A DNA stretch of 49,322 nucleotides, from positions 1-49,322 of the forward strand of contig JBFMFB010000017.1 in NCBI GenBank assembly GCA_040752115.1, read 5' to 3'. Made by a program: the position numbers and the translations under genes. This document shows positions 41,631 through 49,322 of the stretch, one piece after another. The notes under the pieces are model-generated. The model was not told the DNA's origin. It worked only from the letters and a program-made list of their open reading frames with translations, and did no database searches. The DNA comes from JBFMFB01 sp040752115 (GTDB lineage Bacteria > Pseudomonadota > Gammaproteobacteria > Burkholderiales > Sulfuricellaceae). Numbering within the stretch: position 1 is the first letter of the stretch; each line of letters opens with the position of its first letter.

Positions 41631-42797
41631 TCACGCCAGGTTGTTCCTGCGCCCATAGCCGGCCATGCCCATCAGGAAACGCACGCCGCCGTAGGAAAGC
41701 CAGGAGAGGAAGCGCTTGTGCAGCGGCTGGTGCTTCCAGCGCTCCGCGGTAACCACCCGGGCGCCTTCGTGCATCGACCATTCCAGGCTGCTTTGAAGTT
41801 CGGCGGCGAAGGTCGGATCGTCCACCACCACGTTCGCCTCGCGCGAGAGCAGCAGGCTGAACGGGTCGATGTTGGAGGAGCCCACCGTCGCCCAGCGCCC
41901 GTCCACCACAGCCACTTTGGCGTGCATGAAGCTCTTGTGGTATTCGTAGATTTCCACCCCGGCATCGAGCAGCGTGCCATACAGGGCGCGGGTGGCGAAA
42001 TGGAGCAGCAGGTATTCGACCCGTCCCTGCAGCAGCAGGATCACCCGGACGCCGCGCTGCGCGGCGCGGATCAGGGCATGGCGGAAATTCAGGCCGGGCA
42101 GGAAATAGGCACAGGCGACGATGATTTCCTCTTTGGCGTTTTCGATGGCGTCGAGATATGCCTCCTCGATGTCGCGCCGGTGGCGGATGTTGTCGCGGAT
42201 GACAAAGGCGGAGCGCATGTCGCCGGCCGGCGGAACGATCAGCGGCCGCCTGAGCCTGCGGCTCCTGCGTCGCTGCAACTGCGACCAGGCGACCAGCCCC
42301 CACAAATGGCTGACCGCAGCATGGATCTCGGCCAGCAGCGGCCCTTCCACTGCAACCGCATAATCGTAGCGCGGCGGCGTGTGGCCGGGCGTGTCCATGT
42401 CGTCGATGATGTTGATGCCGCCGACGAAGGCGATTTTCGTATCCACCACCGCGATCTTGCGGTGCATCCGGCGCAGCCGGTAGCGCCGCAGCCGCCAGGG
42501 GGAACGCTCCGGACGGTAATACAGCACCTGCACGCCGTTGGCGCGCAAGTCGTCCATCACCGCCGGCGGAAAATTTTTCGCGCCGAAGCCGTCCAGCAGC
42601 AGGTGCACCGTCACCCCCCGCTGCGCCGCCCGCTTCATGGCCTCGGCGATGCGCTTGCCGGTAGTGTCATGCTCGAAGATGTAGGTTTCCAGGTAGATTT
42701 CCCGCGTTGCCTCGCCAAATGCGGCTTCCAGCGCGGGAAAATACTCTTCGCCATTGCGTAGCAGAGTGATCCTGTTGCCGGGGACGAACTGGATCAT
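41631..42797 (-). CDS. clsB: Cardiolipin synthase ClsB (phospholipase D family)
   Basis: A 388-residue membrane-associated enzyme that joins phosphatidylglycerol units to cardiolipin. Two HKD motifs are complete: H112-K114-D119 in MHRKIAVVDT and MHAKVAVVDG near residue 290, followed by GSSN. There is no N-terminal membrane helix, as in ClsB rather than ClsA. ATG 42797 overlaps the stop of the upstream nuclease-fold gene by one or two codons (ATGA), so the two are coupled, an arrangement that recurs for clsB and its EEP-family neighbour. Confidence 0.93.
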   Translation of the reverse strand: MIQFVPGNRITLLRNGEEYFPALEAAFGEATREIYLETYIFEHDTTGKRIAEAMKRAAQRGVTVHLLLDGFGAKNFPPAVMDDLRANGVQVLYYRPERSPWRLRRYRLRRMHRKIAVVDTKIAFVGGINIIDDMDTPGHTPPRYDYAVAVEGPLLAEIHAAVSHLWGLVAWSQLQRRRSRRLRRPLIVPPAGDMRSAFVIRDNIRHRRDIEEAYLDAIENAKEEIIVACAYFLPGLNFRHALIRAAQRGVRVILLLQGRVEYLLLHFATRALYGTLLDAGVEIYEYHKSFMHAKVAVVDGRWATVGSSNIDPFSLLLSREANVVVDDPTFAAELQSSLEWSMHEGARVVTAERWKHQPLHKRFLSWLSYGGVRFLMGMAGYGRRNNLA

Positions 42798-43546
42798 GCC
42801 CGGGTGAGCGCCGCCGTCAGCGCGGCATGATCGGAAATGCGGGACCAGGGCCGGCCGAAATGTACCTGCGCGCTCTTCACCCGCAGGCCGCGAACGTAGA
42901 TGCGGTCGAGCCGCAGCACCGGCATGCCGGAAGGAAAGCTCTTCGCCGGGCTGCCGTGCGCCATTTCGAATGCTTCCTTGAGATGCAGCTCGCGCGCCAG
43001 AAAATCGCAGGCTTCGACGCGCCAGTCGTTGAAATCTCCGGCGATCACCATAGGCGCATGCGGCGGCACCAGCCGCGCGATGTGGTCGCGCATGGCCAGC
43101 AACTGCTTCTTGCGGCCGCGCGCGAACAGGCCGAGATGCACGCACACGCAGTGCAGCTTGTCGTGCCAGCCGGGAATTTCGATCTCGCTGTGCAGCAGCC
43201 CGCGCTGCTCGAAGCGATGGGCGGAAACGTCGACGTTCTCCCAGCGCGAAATCGGGAAACGGCTCAGGATGGCGTTGCCGTGGTGGCCTTCCGGATAGAT
43301 CGCGTTCTTGCCGTAAGCGTAGTCGCTCCAGATCGAATCGGCCAGGAACTCGTACTGGGGCTTCTCCGGCCAGTCATGGTAGCGCTCGGCGTGAATGCGA
43401 TGGTTGCCGAGCACTTCCTGCAGGAACACCACATCGGCGTGGATGCTGCGCAGCTGCTCCCGCAGTTCGTGCAGCACCATGCGCTGGTTGAAGTGGGAGA
43501 AGCCCTTGTGGATGTTGTAGGTGGCAATGTGCAGCGTGTCCGCCAT
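42794..43546 (-). CDS. Endonuclease/exonuclease/phosphatase family protein
   Basis: A 250-residue EEP-fold protein, start ATG 43546 (MADTLHIATYNIHKGFSHFN). Metal-site motifs: TYNIHKG near residue 9, VFLQEV near 41, HVH-type CVCVHLGLFARGRK near 133, VIAGDFNDW near 162 and the final SDHAAL. It resembles YbhP, the neighbour of clsB in E. coli, a predicted phosphodiesterase with unknown substrate. Co-translated with clsB. Confidence 0.88.
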   Translation of the reverse strand: MADTLHIATYNIHKGFSHFNQRMVLHELREQLRSIHADVVFLQEVLGNHRIHAERYHDWPEKPQYEFLADSIWSDYAYGKNAIYPEGHHGNAILSRFPISRWENVDVSAHRFEQRGLLHSEIEIPGWHDKLHCVCVHLGLFARGRKKQLLAMRDHIARLVPPHAPMVIAGDFNDWRVEACDFLARELHLKEAFEMAHGSPAKSFPSGMPVLRLDRIYVRGLRVKSAQVHFGRPWSRISDHAALTAALTRA

Positions 43547-43570
43547 GTATCGATTATCCTGATGACGGCA

Positions 43571-43712
43571 ATTCACCACGAATGACACGAATATGCACGA
43601 ATGAACTCGAATGAAAACGAGGAACCGCTTTCAAAAACCGGCCCCCTTCGCCGAAAGAAGCACTGCTCCCCCTCATGATTATTCGTGAACATTCATGCAA
43701 ATTCGTGGTTAA
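43571..43712. repeat. CACGAAT palindromic element, copy 6
   Basis: Left arm 43571-43613 (CACCACGAATGACACGAATA then further units), right arm 43680-43712, almost the same as copy 4. Between them are about 65 unique bases. It lies between the EEP gene and nadA. Confidence 0.85.
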
Positions 43713-43725
43713 ACGCATACGCCGC

Positions 43726-44865
43726 TCAGGAAACGTCCAGCATCCTTTGCAGCGCCACGCGGGCAAGTCGGGCTTCCTGCGGCGCCACCCGGATCGGGTT
43801 GACGGCGTGGCCTGCCACCAGATTTTCCAGCGTCCAGGCGAGATGCTGCGGATCGATGCGCGCCATGGTGGAACACATGCACACCGTCGGCGCCATGAAG
43901 CGGATGATCTTGTCCTCGGCCTTGAAGCGCTCGGCCAGCCGGTTCACCAGGTTGAGCTCGGTGCCCACCAGCCAGCGCGTGCCGGGTTTGGATTGGGCAA
44001 TGGTGTTGATGATGAATTCGGTCGAGCCGACGTAATCGGAGCGCTGGCACACCTCGAAATTGCACTCGGGATGGGAGATCACCAGCCCGTCCGGATGCTC
44101 CGCCCGGAAGCGCTCGATGTGCTGCGGCTGGAACATCTGGTGCACCGAGCACAGGCCCTTCCACAGGATGATTTTTGCCTTTCTGATCTGCTCCGGCGTG
44201 AGCCCGCCCATCGGCAGGTCGTAATCCCACAGCGCCATCTGGTCGAGCGGGATGCCCATCTTGAAGCCGGTGTTGCGCCCCAAGTGCTGGTCGGGAAAGA
44301 ACAGCACCTTCTCGCGCCGGGCAAACGCCCATTCCAGAATTTTCGCCGCGTTGGTGGAGGTGCATACGATGCCGCCGTGCTCGCCGCAGAACGCCTTGAT
44401 GTCGGCGGCGGAGTTGATGTAGGTGACGGGCGTGACGGTTTCGTCCGGATCCAGCACCGTCCTGAGCTCGCGCCAGGCGCGCTCGACCTTGGCGAGCGAG
44501 GCCATGTCCGCCATGGAGCAGCCGGCCGCCGGATCGGGCAGGATGGAAATCTGTTCCGGACGCGACAGGATGTCCGCCACCTCGGCCATGAAATGCACTC
44601 CGCAGAACACGATGTAATCCGCCTCGGAGCTTGCGGCCAGGCGCGACAGCCGGAGCGAGTCGCCGGTGAAATCGGCATGGCGGTAAACTTCGTCGCGCTG
44701 GTAGTGGTGGCCGAGAATCGCCAGCCGCTTGCCCAGCGCCGCCTTGGCGGCGACGATGCGATCCTGGCAGGCTTCGTCCGACAGCCGCTGATACTCTGCA
44801 AACGGGATCGCGCCGGCTTCGACTGAGGCGGAGAAAGTTTCTTTCTTGAGAAGGGTGGCTATCAC
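43726..44865 (-). CDS. nadA: Quinolinate synthase NadA
   Basis: A 379-residue cytoplasmic 4Fe-4S enzyme of NAD synthesis, condensing iminoaspartate with dihydroxyacetone phosphate. Conserved regions: ILGHHYQRDEV (50-60), VFCGVHFMAEVA with C88, ILPDPAAGCSMAD (108-120), PDQHLGRNTG (191-200), SHPECNFEVC (264-273) and APTVCMCSTMA with C329 or C331. The likely cluster ligands are C88, C239 and C329. ATG 44865. Its nearest same-strand neighbour upstream is nudB, 54 bases away. Confidence 0.96.
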   Translation of the reverse strand: MIATLLKKETFSASVEAGAIPFAEYQRLSDEACQDRIVAAKAALGKRLAILGHHYQRDEVYRHADFTGDSLRLSRLAASSEADYIVFCGVHFMAEVADILSRPEQISILPDPAAGCSMADMASLAKVERAWRELRTVLDPDETVTPVTYINSAADIKAFCGEHGGIVCTSTNAAKILEWAFARREKVLFFPDQHLGRNTGFKMGIPLDQMALWDYDLPMGGLTPEQIRKAKIILWKGLCSVHQMFQPQHIERFRAEHPDGLVISHPECNFEVCQRSDYVGSTEFIINTIAQSKPGTRWLVGTELNLVNRLAERFKAEDKIIRFMAPTVCMCSTMARIDPQHLAWTLENLVAGHAVNPIRVAPQEARLARVALQRMLDVS

Positions 44866-44919
44866 GGCTTGGTGTCCCGCAAGAGTTGCAAATCAGCTGA
44901 CTGTGACAAAAAAATCAAC

Positions 44920-45369
44920 TTAACGTTTCCCGGCCATCTGCGGCAATTTTTCGATCGCGGCGGCGTTGCTCCAGGAAAACACTTTTCCGGCGGCCTGCTC
45001 GTGCGGCAGCCAGAGGAAGTTCAAGTGCTCGCGCGGGGCAAGCGCAATCTCCACCGGCTCCGGCACCATCAATCCGAACACGTGCTCGGTGTTGTGCGTC
45101 ACGCCGGGAGCGAAGCGGTGGCGCCACTCGGCGAAAATCTCGAAGTCGTATTCCAGTGCCCAGTCGGCCAGCCCGTATTTTTCCGCATCCAGCCCGGTTT
45201 CCTCGCGCACCTCCCGGATCGCCGTCTGCACAAGCGTTTCGCCCGGTTCGCGGCTGCCCGTTACCGACTGCCAGTAGCCGGGATGGTCGGCGCGCTCCAG
45301 CAGTAAAACCTCCAGCTTCGGCGTATAGACCACTACCAATACGGAAATGGGAAGTTTGTAACTCGCCAC
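44920..45369 (-). CDS. nudB: Dihydroneopterin triphosphate diphosphatase NudB
   Basis: A 149-residue Nudix hydrolase of folate synthesis, removing pyrophosphate from dihydroneopterin triphosphate. The Nudix box GSREPGETLVQTAIREVREE then TGLD is intact. The GTG at 45369 gives VASYKLPISVLVVVY, the family's usual start, and avoids overlap with vapC; an ATG at 45417 would extend it into vapC. Usually adjacent to aspS in betaproteobacteria; here vapBC lies between. Confidence 0.88.
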   Translation of the reverse strand: MASYKLPISVLVVVYTPKLEVLLLERADHPGYWQSVTGSREPGETLVQTAIREVREETGLDAEKYGLADWALEYDFEIFAEWRHRFAPGVTHNTEHVFGLMVPEPVEIALAPREHLNFLWLPHEQAAGKVFSWSNAAAIEKLPQMAGKR

Positions 45370-45382
45370 CGGCACTTCGCCG

Positions 45383-45823
45383 CTATGACTGCGGGCCGGA
45401 GTTGTCGGCGGCACCATCCAGCCAGTTTTCGACTGCAAGTCCAGGCACGCGGGAAAACTCGCGCACATTATCCGTCACCAGCGTCAGGCCAAGGGCGCGA
45501 ACGTGGGCGGCAATCAGCAGGTCGTTGGGGCCGATTGGCGCTCCTGCACGTTCAAGGGTGTTGCGGATATCCGCATAGTGTTCCTCGACCGGCTGTTCCA
45601 GAGGCAGTATCTCGATCTGACCCAGCACCAGTTCTACCTGCCTCGCCAGACGCTGCGAGCCGCTCTTTGCTGCCCCGAAACAGATTTCGCAGGCAACGAC
45701 GATGCTGATACAGATCTGATCGGCTCCCACTCGCGCAATATGCCGCATCACGGAACCGGCTGGATGCCGGACCAGATCGGACACCATGTTTGTGTCAAGC
45801 AAATAGCGGGGGCAGGTCGTCAC
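45383..45823 (-). CDS. vapC: PIN-domain toxin VapC
   Basis: A 146-residue type II toxin ribonuclease. PIN catalytic acids: D10 (LLDTNMVSDLV), E46 (VACEICFG), D101 (GPNDLLIAAHV) and D118 (LVTDNVREF). The start ATG overlaps the vapB stop by four bases. The C-terminus has a short extension (GAADNSGPQS). The pair seems inserted between aspS and nudB, which are otherwise often neighbours. Confidence 0.92.
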   Translation of the reverse strand: MTTCPRYLLDTNMVSDLVRHPAGSVMRHIARVGADQICISIVVACEICFGAAKSGSQRLARQVELVLGQIEILPLEQPVEEHYADIRNTLERAGAPIGPNDLLIAAHVRALGLTLVTDNVREFSRVPGLAVENWLDGAADNSGPQS

Positions 45824-46062
45824 AGCCTGACGTCATCCAGCGGCAAAAGGCCTTCGTCAACGTTTGGAAACTCATCCTCGATGGGCGTCAGTGTGGCCAG
45901 CAATGCCAACAGATCGCGTTTTTTCATGACCGGCTCCACGATCAGGCGATCGCCTTCCTTGTGGATGATGACCTCGTTTCCCGGCAATTCGAATTCACGC
46001 GGGATGCGCAATGCCTGGTTTCTGCCGTTACGGAACAGGCGAGCATGGCGTTCGGTTTGCAT
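45820..46062 (-). CDS. vapB: AbrB-type antitoxin VapB
   Basis: An 80-residue antitoxin. The N-terminal AbrB-like domain reads ARLFRNGRNQALRIPREFEL (residues 7-26), the usual swapped-hairpin DNA-binding sequence, and the C-terminus carries the toxin-binding part. ATG 46062 follows ggagagttcc. It is translated just ahead of vapC. Confidence 0.92.
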   Translation of the reverse strand: MQTERHARLFRNGRNQALRIPREFELPGNEVIIHKEGDRLIVEPVMKKRDLLALLATLTPIEDEFPNVDEGLLPLDDVRL

Positions 46063-46078
46063 GGAACTCTCCATCGGT

Positions 46079-46119
46079 AAGCATAGGCCAAGCATATGCC
46101 TTGCATCGGCAGGCGTCAA
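46079..46119 (-). promoter_or_regulatory. vapBC promoter and operator
   Basis: On the minus strand TTGACG (46119-46114) and TATGCT (46096-46091) are 17 bases apart. The heptamer AAGCATA (plus strand) occurs at 46079-46085 and 46090-46096, 11 bases apart, one helical turn, overlapping the -10. This suits VapBC autorepression. Confidence 0.6.
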
Positions 46120-46145
46120 GCCAGACTCCGCCCGCTGCGATCGGA

Positions 46146-47945
46146 TCAGCCTTTTTCCACCTCCACCTGGGCGATGACCTGCTGCCGCAGGCGGATATGC
46201 AGTTCCCTGAGCTGCTTCTCGTCCACTGCATTGGGAGCCTGCGTCATCAAACAAGCGGCGCGCTGGGTCTTGGGGAAGGCGATCACGTCGCGGATGGATT
46301 CGGCGCCGGCCATCAGCGTCACCAGCCGATCCAGCCCGAACGCCAAGCCGCCGTGCGGCGGCGCGCCGAACTGCAGCGCTTCCAGCAGGAAGCCGAATTT
46401 TTCCCTGGCCTCGTCGTCGCCGATGTTGAGCGCCTTGAACACCTTGGATTGGACTTCCTCGCGGTGGATGCGCACCGAACCGCCGCCGATTTCCCAGCCG
46501 TTCAGCACCATGTCGTAGGCTTTGGACAGGGCTTTGCCCGGATCGCTGGTCAGCAGGTCTTCGTGTCCGTCCGCGGGCGAAGTGAAGGGATGGTGCAACG
46601 CCGCCCACCGATGGTTTTCCTCGTCGAATTCGAACATTGGAAAATCGACCACCCACAGCGGCTTCCAGCCGCCTTCGGCATATCCCTTTTCGTGGCCGAT
46701 CCTGGCGCGCAGCGCGCCGAGCGCCTCGTTGACCACCTTCGCCTTGTCTGCGCCGAAAAAGATCAGGTCGCCGTTCTGCGCGCCGGTGCGCTCGATGGCG
46801 GCGCGCAGCGCCTTCTCGTGGATGTTCTTGACGATCGGCGACTGCAGCCCGGTCTCGTTGAGCTGGGTAACGTCGTTGACCTTGATGTAGGCCAGCCCCT
46901 TGGCGCCGTAGATCTTGACGAACTCGGTATAAGCGTCGATTTCGCCGCGCGTGAGCGCGCCGCCCTCCGGAATCCGCAGCGCGGCGACCCGGCCGCCCTC
47001 CATGTTGGCCGCGCCGCTGAACACCTTGAAATTGACGTCCTTCATCGCATCGGTGAGCTCGGTCAGCTCCAGGGTCACGCGCAGATCGGGCTTGTCCGAA
47101 CCGTAGCGGCCCATCGCTTCGCTATACGGCATGCGCGGGAAGGGATTGGGCAGGTCCACGTCGAGCACGGTCTTGAACAGGCGGCGGATCATCTCCTCCA
47201 CCGTGTCCATGATCTCGTTTTCGGACATGAACGAGGTTTCGATATCCACCTGGGTGAATTCCGGCTGGCGGTCGGCGCGCAAATCCTCGTCGCGGAAGCA
47301 TTTGGTGATCTGGAAATAGCGGTCGAACCCGGACACCATCAGCAGCTGCTTGAACAGCTGCGGCGACTGCGGCAGGGCGAAGAACTGGCCCGGATGCACC
47401 CGGCTCGGCACCAGGTAGTCGCGCGCGCCCTCGGGCGTGGAGCGGGTCAGCATCGGCGTCTCGATTTCGATGAAGCCGTGCTCGTCGAGATAGTTGCGCA
47501 GATTCTTGGCAACCTGGTAGCGCAGCCGGAGATTGGCCTGCATCGGCGGGCGGCGCAGGTCGAGGTAGCGGTGCGTGAGCCGGACGTTCTCGCTCAAATG
47601 CTCGTCGTCCAGCAGGAAGGGCGGCGTGGCGGAAGGGTTGAGGATCTCGATCGCCTCGGCGATCACTTCGATCTCCCCGGTCGCCAGATTGGGATTCACC
47701 GTGCCCTCCGGGCGGGGATGGACGCGGCCGGTCACCTTGAGCACGAATTCGTTGCGGATCTTCTCGGCGATGGCGAAGGTTTCGGCCCGATCCGGGTTGC
47801 ACACCACCTGCACCAGCCCCTCCCTGTCCCGCAGGTCGATGAAAATCACCCCGCCGTGGTCGCGGCGGCGGTGCGCCCAGCCGCACAGGGTAACGGTTTG
47901 CTCCAGATGGCTGCGGTTGACGTGGCCGCAATAGTGAGTACGCAT
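46146..47945 (-). CDS. aspS: Aspartyl-tRNA synthetase AspS
   Basis: A 599-residue class II synthetase. ATG 47945 gives MRTHYCGHVNRSHLEQTVTL; an upstream extension is not supported. OB-fold anticodon domain at residues about 15-110 (GWAHRRRDHGGVIFIDLRDR), motif 2 FRDEDLRADRQPEFTQVD, the bacterial insertion domain near 290-410, and motif 3 GGLAFGLDRLV near the C-terminus. Length is typical of bacterial AspS. Whether it is discriminating or acts on both tRNA-Asp and tRNA-Asn cannot be decided from the window. Confidence 0.97.
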   Translation of the reverse strand: MRTHYCGHVNRSHLEQTVTLCGWAHRRRDHGGVIFIDLRDREGLVQVVCNPDRAETFAIAEKIRNEFVLKVTGRVHPRPEGTVNPNLATGEIEVIAEAIEILNPSATPPFLLDDEHLSENVRLTHRYLDLRRPPMQANLRLRYQVAKNLRNYLDEHGFIEIETPMLTRSTPEGARDYLVPSRVHPGQFFALPQSPQLFKQLLMVSGFDRYFQITKCFRDEDLRADRQPEFTQVDIETSFMSENEIMDTVEEMIRRLFKTVLDVDLPNPFPRMPYSEAMGRYGSDKPDLRVTLELTELTDAMKDVNFKVFSGAANMEGGRVAALRIPEGGALTRGEIDAYTEFVKIYGAKGLAYIKVNDVTQLNETGLQSPIVKNIHEKALRAAIERTGAQNGDLIFFGADKAKVVNEALGALRARIGHEKGYAEGGWKPLWVVDFPMFEFDEENHRWAALHHPFTSPADGHEDLLTSDPGKALSKAYDMVLNGWEIGGGSVRIHREEVQSKVFKALNIGDDEAREKFGFLLEALQFGAPPHGGLAFGLDRLVTLMAGAESIRDVIAFPKTQRAACLMTQAPNAVDEKQLRELHIRLRQQVIAQVEVEKG

Positions 47946-48056
47946 CGAGTCTTCCAATCTTGGTTGGTTTGGCAAGGCAAACGAGCCGAAAAAGCGTGAA
48001 ATTATACCCGGACTTGCCACCGCTTTGCAGGAAGAGAAAACGGAAATCCCGGGAAA

Positions 48057-48674
48057 TCAGTCGCCGGGATAGACCTTGGCCGCCTGCCCCTTGTCGGGTG
48101 CCACCACGCCCATGGAAACGATGGACTTGAGCGCCTCGTCCACGCTCATGTCGAGCTCAATGGTCTCGCGCCGCTTGACGTAAAAATAAAAACCGTTGAC
48201 CGGGCTGGGAGTGGTCGGGATGAAGACGCCGACATGCTCTTCGTCAAACTGCGCCGCCACACCGGCGGGCACGTTGGTCTGAAAAGCCAGCGACCACGCT
48301 TCGGGGTGGGGATAGCGCACCAGCAATACCTTCTTGAAGGCCTCGCCGCTGCTGGAAAACAGCGTATCGCTGACCTGCTTGACGCTGTAATAGATCGACT
48401 TCACCACCGGAATGCGACCGAGCAGAGCCTCCCAGAACCGCACCAGGCGCTGGCCGATGATGTTGGCCGTCGCCACGCCGGTGAGAAAGATCACCAGCAG
48501 AGTGAGGATCGCACCCACGCCGGGGATGTGGAACCCCAGCCAGCTTTCCGGACGCAAGCCGGCCGGCAGCAACAGCAGGCTCTTGTCCATGGTGCCGATC
48601 AGGAGTTCCAGCACCCACACCGTGATGCCGAGCGGCACCCAGATCAGCAGCCCGGTGATGAAGTAACGTTTCAT
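48057..48674 (-). CDS. DUF502 family membrane protein
   Basis: A 205-residue protein with two N-terminal membrane helices (about residues 4-27 and 50-72; GLLIWVPLGITVWVLELLIG, VGAILTLLVIFLTGVATANI) and a soluble C-terminal part with the family sequences GRIPVVKSIYYSVKQVSDTL and VFIPTTPSPVNGFYFYV. The function is unknown. The next upstream gene, fmdB-like, ends 6 bases before its start, and aspS follows downstream; this trio of order fmdB - DUF502 - aspS is common in betaproteobacteria. Confidence 0.9.
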   Translation of the reverse strand: MKRYFITGLLIWVPLGITVWVLELLIGTMDKSLLLLPAGLRPESWLGFHIPGVGAILTLLVIFLTGVATANIIGQRLVRFWEALLGRIPVVKSIYYSVKQVSDTLFSSSGEAFKKVLLVRYPHPEAWSLAFQTNVPAGVAAQFDEEHVGVFIPTTPSPVNGFYFYVKRRETIELDMSVDEALKSIVSMGVVAPDKGQAAKVYPGD

Positions 48675-48680
48675 GGATGG

Positions 48681-48929
48681 TCAGTTAGCGCACGCGCAGG
48701 AGCCGCCGCAACCGCCCGCCGGCTTGGGTTCTTCCTTGGGCTTGGCGCCGCCCTTGAAATCGGTCTGGTACCAGCCGCTGCCCTTCAGCTGAAAGCCGGC
48801 GGCGGAGAGCATCTTGCCAAACGTTTCCTTGCCGCACTCAGGGCAGGCGGTGAGCGGCGCATCGCTCATTTTCTGGATGAATTCCTTCTGGAAACCGCAA
48901 TCGGAGCAGCGATATTCGTAGATCGGCAT
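48681..48929 (-). CDS. FmdB family zinc-ribbon protein
   Basis: An 82-residue protein. The zinc ribbon is C8/C11 (YRCSDCGF) and C29/C32 (ACPECG). The tail is glycine-, lysine- and proline-rich and ends GGCGGSCACAN, the usual FmdB pattern. Proposed roles include regulation; the true function is unknown. ATG 48929 lies behind aggtaac. Confidence 0.88.
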   Translation of the reverse strand: MPIYEYRCSDCGFQKEFIQKMSDAPLTACPECGKETFGKMLSAAGFQLKGSGWYQTDFKGGAKPKEEPKPAGGCGGSCACAN

Positions 48930-49089
48930 AAGTTACCTCCAAAAAAACAATATTATAGCTCATAGACCAAGCATTGACGATGTTTGGGCGAATCCGGGAA
49001 TTTCAAGCACGGCGCGAGAACTCGACCGGTGCGCCGCTTTCCAAACCACGGCGAAGATTTATATTGGGATCGTATAGGCGGCTGCATGC

Positions 49090-49322
49090 GCCGCGCTGCG
49101 CGCGGGTTGTTTCATGCCGGCGATGCCCCGGCGGGGCAGTTACCTTTTCTTGCTTGTCCAAGAAAATGTAACCGAAAAGAAGGACACCCCGTTCGCCGGT
49201 CGCCCAGTTGGGCGACTTCCCTGCGTTGCTCGCCGGGCCGGGCGGCTGCGCAACTCGCCCTGGCAGCCCGCACAAATCGCGGGCTGCTGCGGAGCTCGAA
49301 CAATGCTCGCCGACATCCCCCG
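49090..49322. repeat. Dispersed repeat, window-end copy
   Basis: The region 48930-49322 has no credible gene. A hairpin at 49139-49172 (14-bp stem with one mismatch, GTTACCTTTTCTTG, 6-nt loop) has the same layout as those at 5159 and 5645. 49240-49311 repeats 5253-5324 at 71 of 72 bases. The element runs off the window end. Confidence 0.8.

Noticed and set aside
46011..47999. A 662-codon open frame on the plus strand opposite aspS and vapB
   Set aside because: A shadow of AspS codon bias, with no family resemblance and no start signals.

Overview
The window reads as chromosome of a GC-rich betaproteobacterium with a respiratory, facultatively anaerobic life style. The placement is an inference from the PA2778/PA2779 pair, the yajC-secD-secF layout, the long-form NadA, and a cytochrome c-dependent NO reductase cluster next to anaerobic ubiquinone genes. 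I cannot name the species from sequence alone.

Layout. 0-2 kb: a small unknown gene and the PA2779/PA2778 pair. 2.0-4.3 kb: tRNA-Leu(CAA) divergent from queA-tgt, whose enzymes make queuosine in tRNA. 4.3-5.8 kb: a low-GC orphan gene and a long intergenic repeat. 5.8-9.8 kb: yajC-secD-secF (Sec translocon accessory) and a DedA protein. 9.9-14.8 kb: an Atg22-like MFS transporter, then hypF and hypE (hydrogenase cyanide-ligand synthesis) set between copies of a palindromic CACGAAT repeat. 14.8-18.7 kb, minus strand: a class III ribonucleotide reductase operon in which the glycyl-radical domain of NrdD is a separate 64-residue protein, followed by nrdG and a DNR-like Crp/Fnr regulator.

18.9-30.2 kb: a nitric-oxide region with nnrS, a hemerythrin, a DUF2249-membrane fusion, a free-standing DUF2249 protein, a polytopic HxH membrane protein, norCB, norEF, norQ, a small membrane protein and norD. 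Four FNR/DNR-type boxes (TTGAY-N4-GTCAA) lie before transcription units here. At least three have a -10 element at the spacing expected of an activator centred near -41.5, and the DNR-like regulator encoded 4-9 kb away is the obvious candidate to bind them.

30.4-35.4 kb: a tightly packed operon yhcC-like - ubiU - ubiV - (lipoate ligase-DUF116 fusion) - ubiT. UbiU, UbiV and UbiT make ubiquinone without oxygen. The fusion protein between ubiV and ubiT (4-base overlap with ubiT) is the best candidate here for an undescribed component. 35.5-39.8 kb: accessory genes, namely an orphan chemoreceptor sensor domain, an unknown RHH-like gene with its own promoter, a BamE-like lipoprotein and a large FecR/DUF6600 protein. 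40-49 kb, minus strand: a FAD oxidoreductase, a phospholipase D-type cardiolipin synthase with a nuclease-fold partner, nadA, nudB, vapBC, aspS, a DUF502 protein and an FmdB-type zinc ribbon. The window ends inside a second copy of the long dispersed repeat seen at 5.1-5.7 kb.

Together the central 20 kb forms an anoxic-growth module: NO detoxification and respiration, oxygen-independent quinone synthesis, oxygen-independent deoxynucleotide synthesis and hydrogenase maturation. No CRISPR array, prophage or intact insertion sequence was seen.
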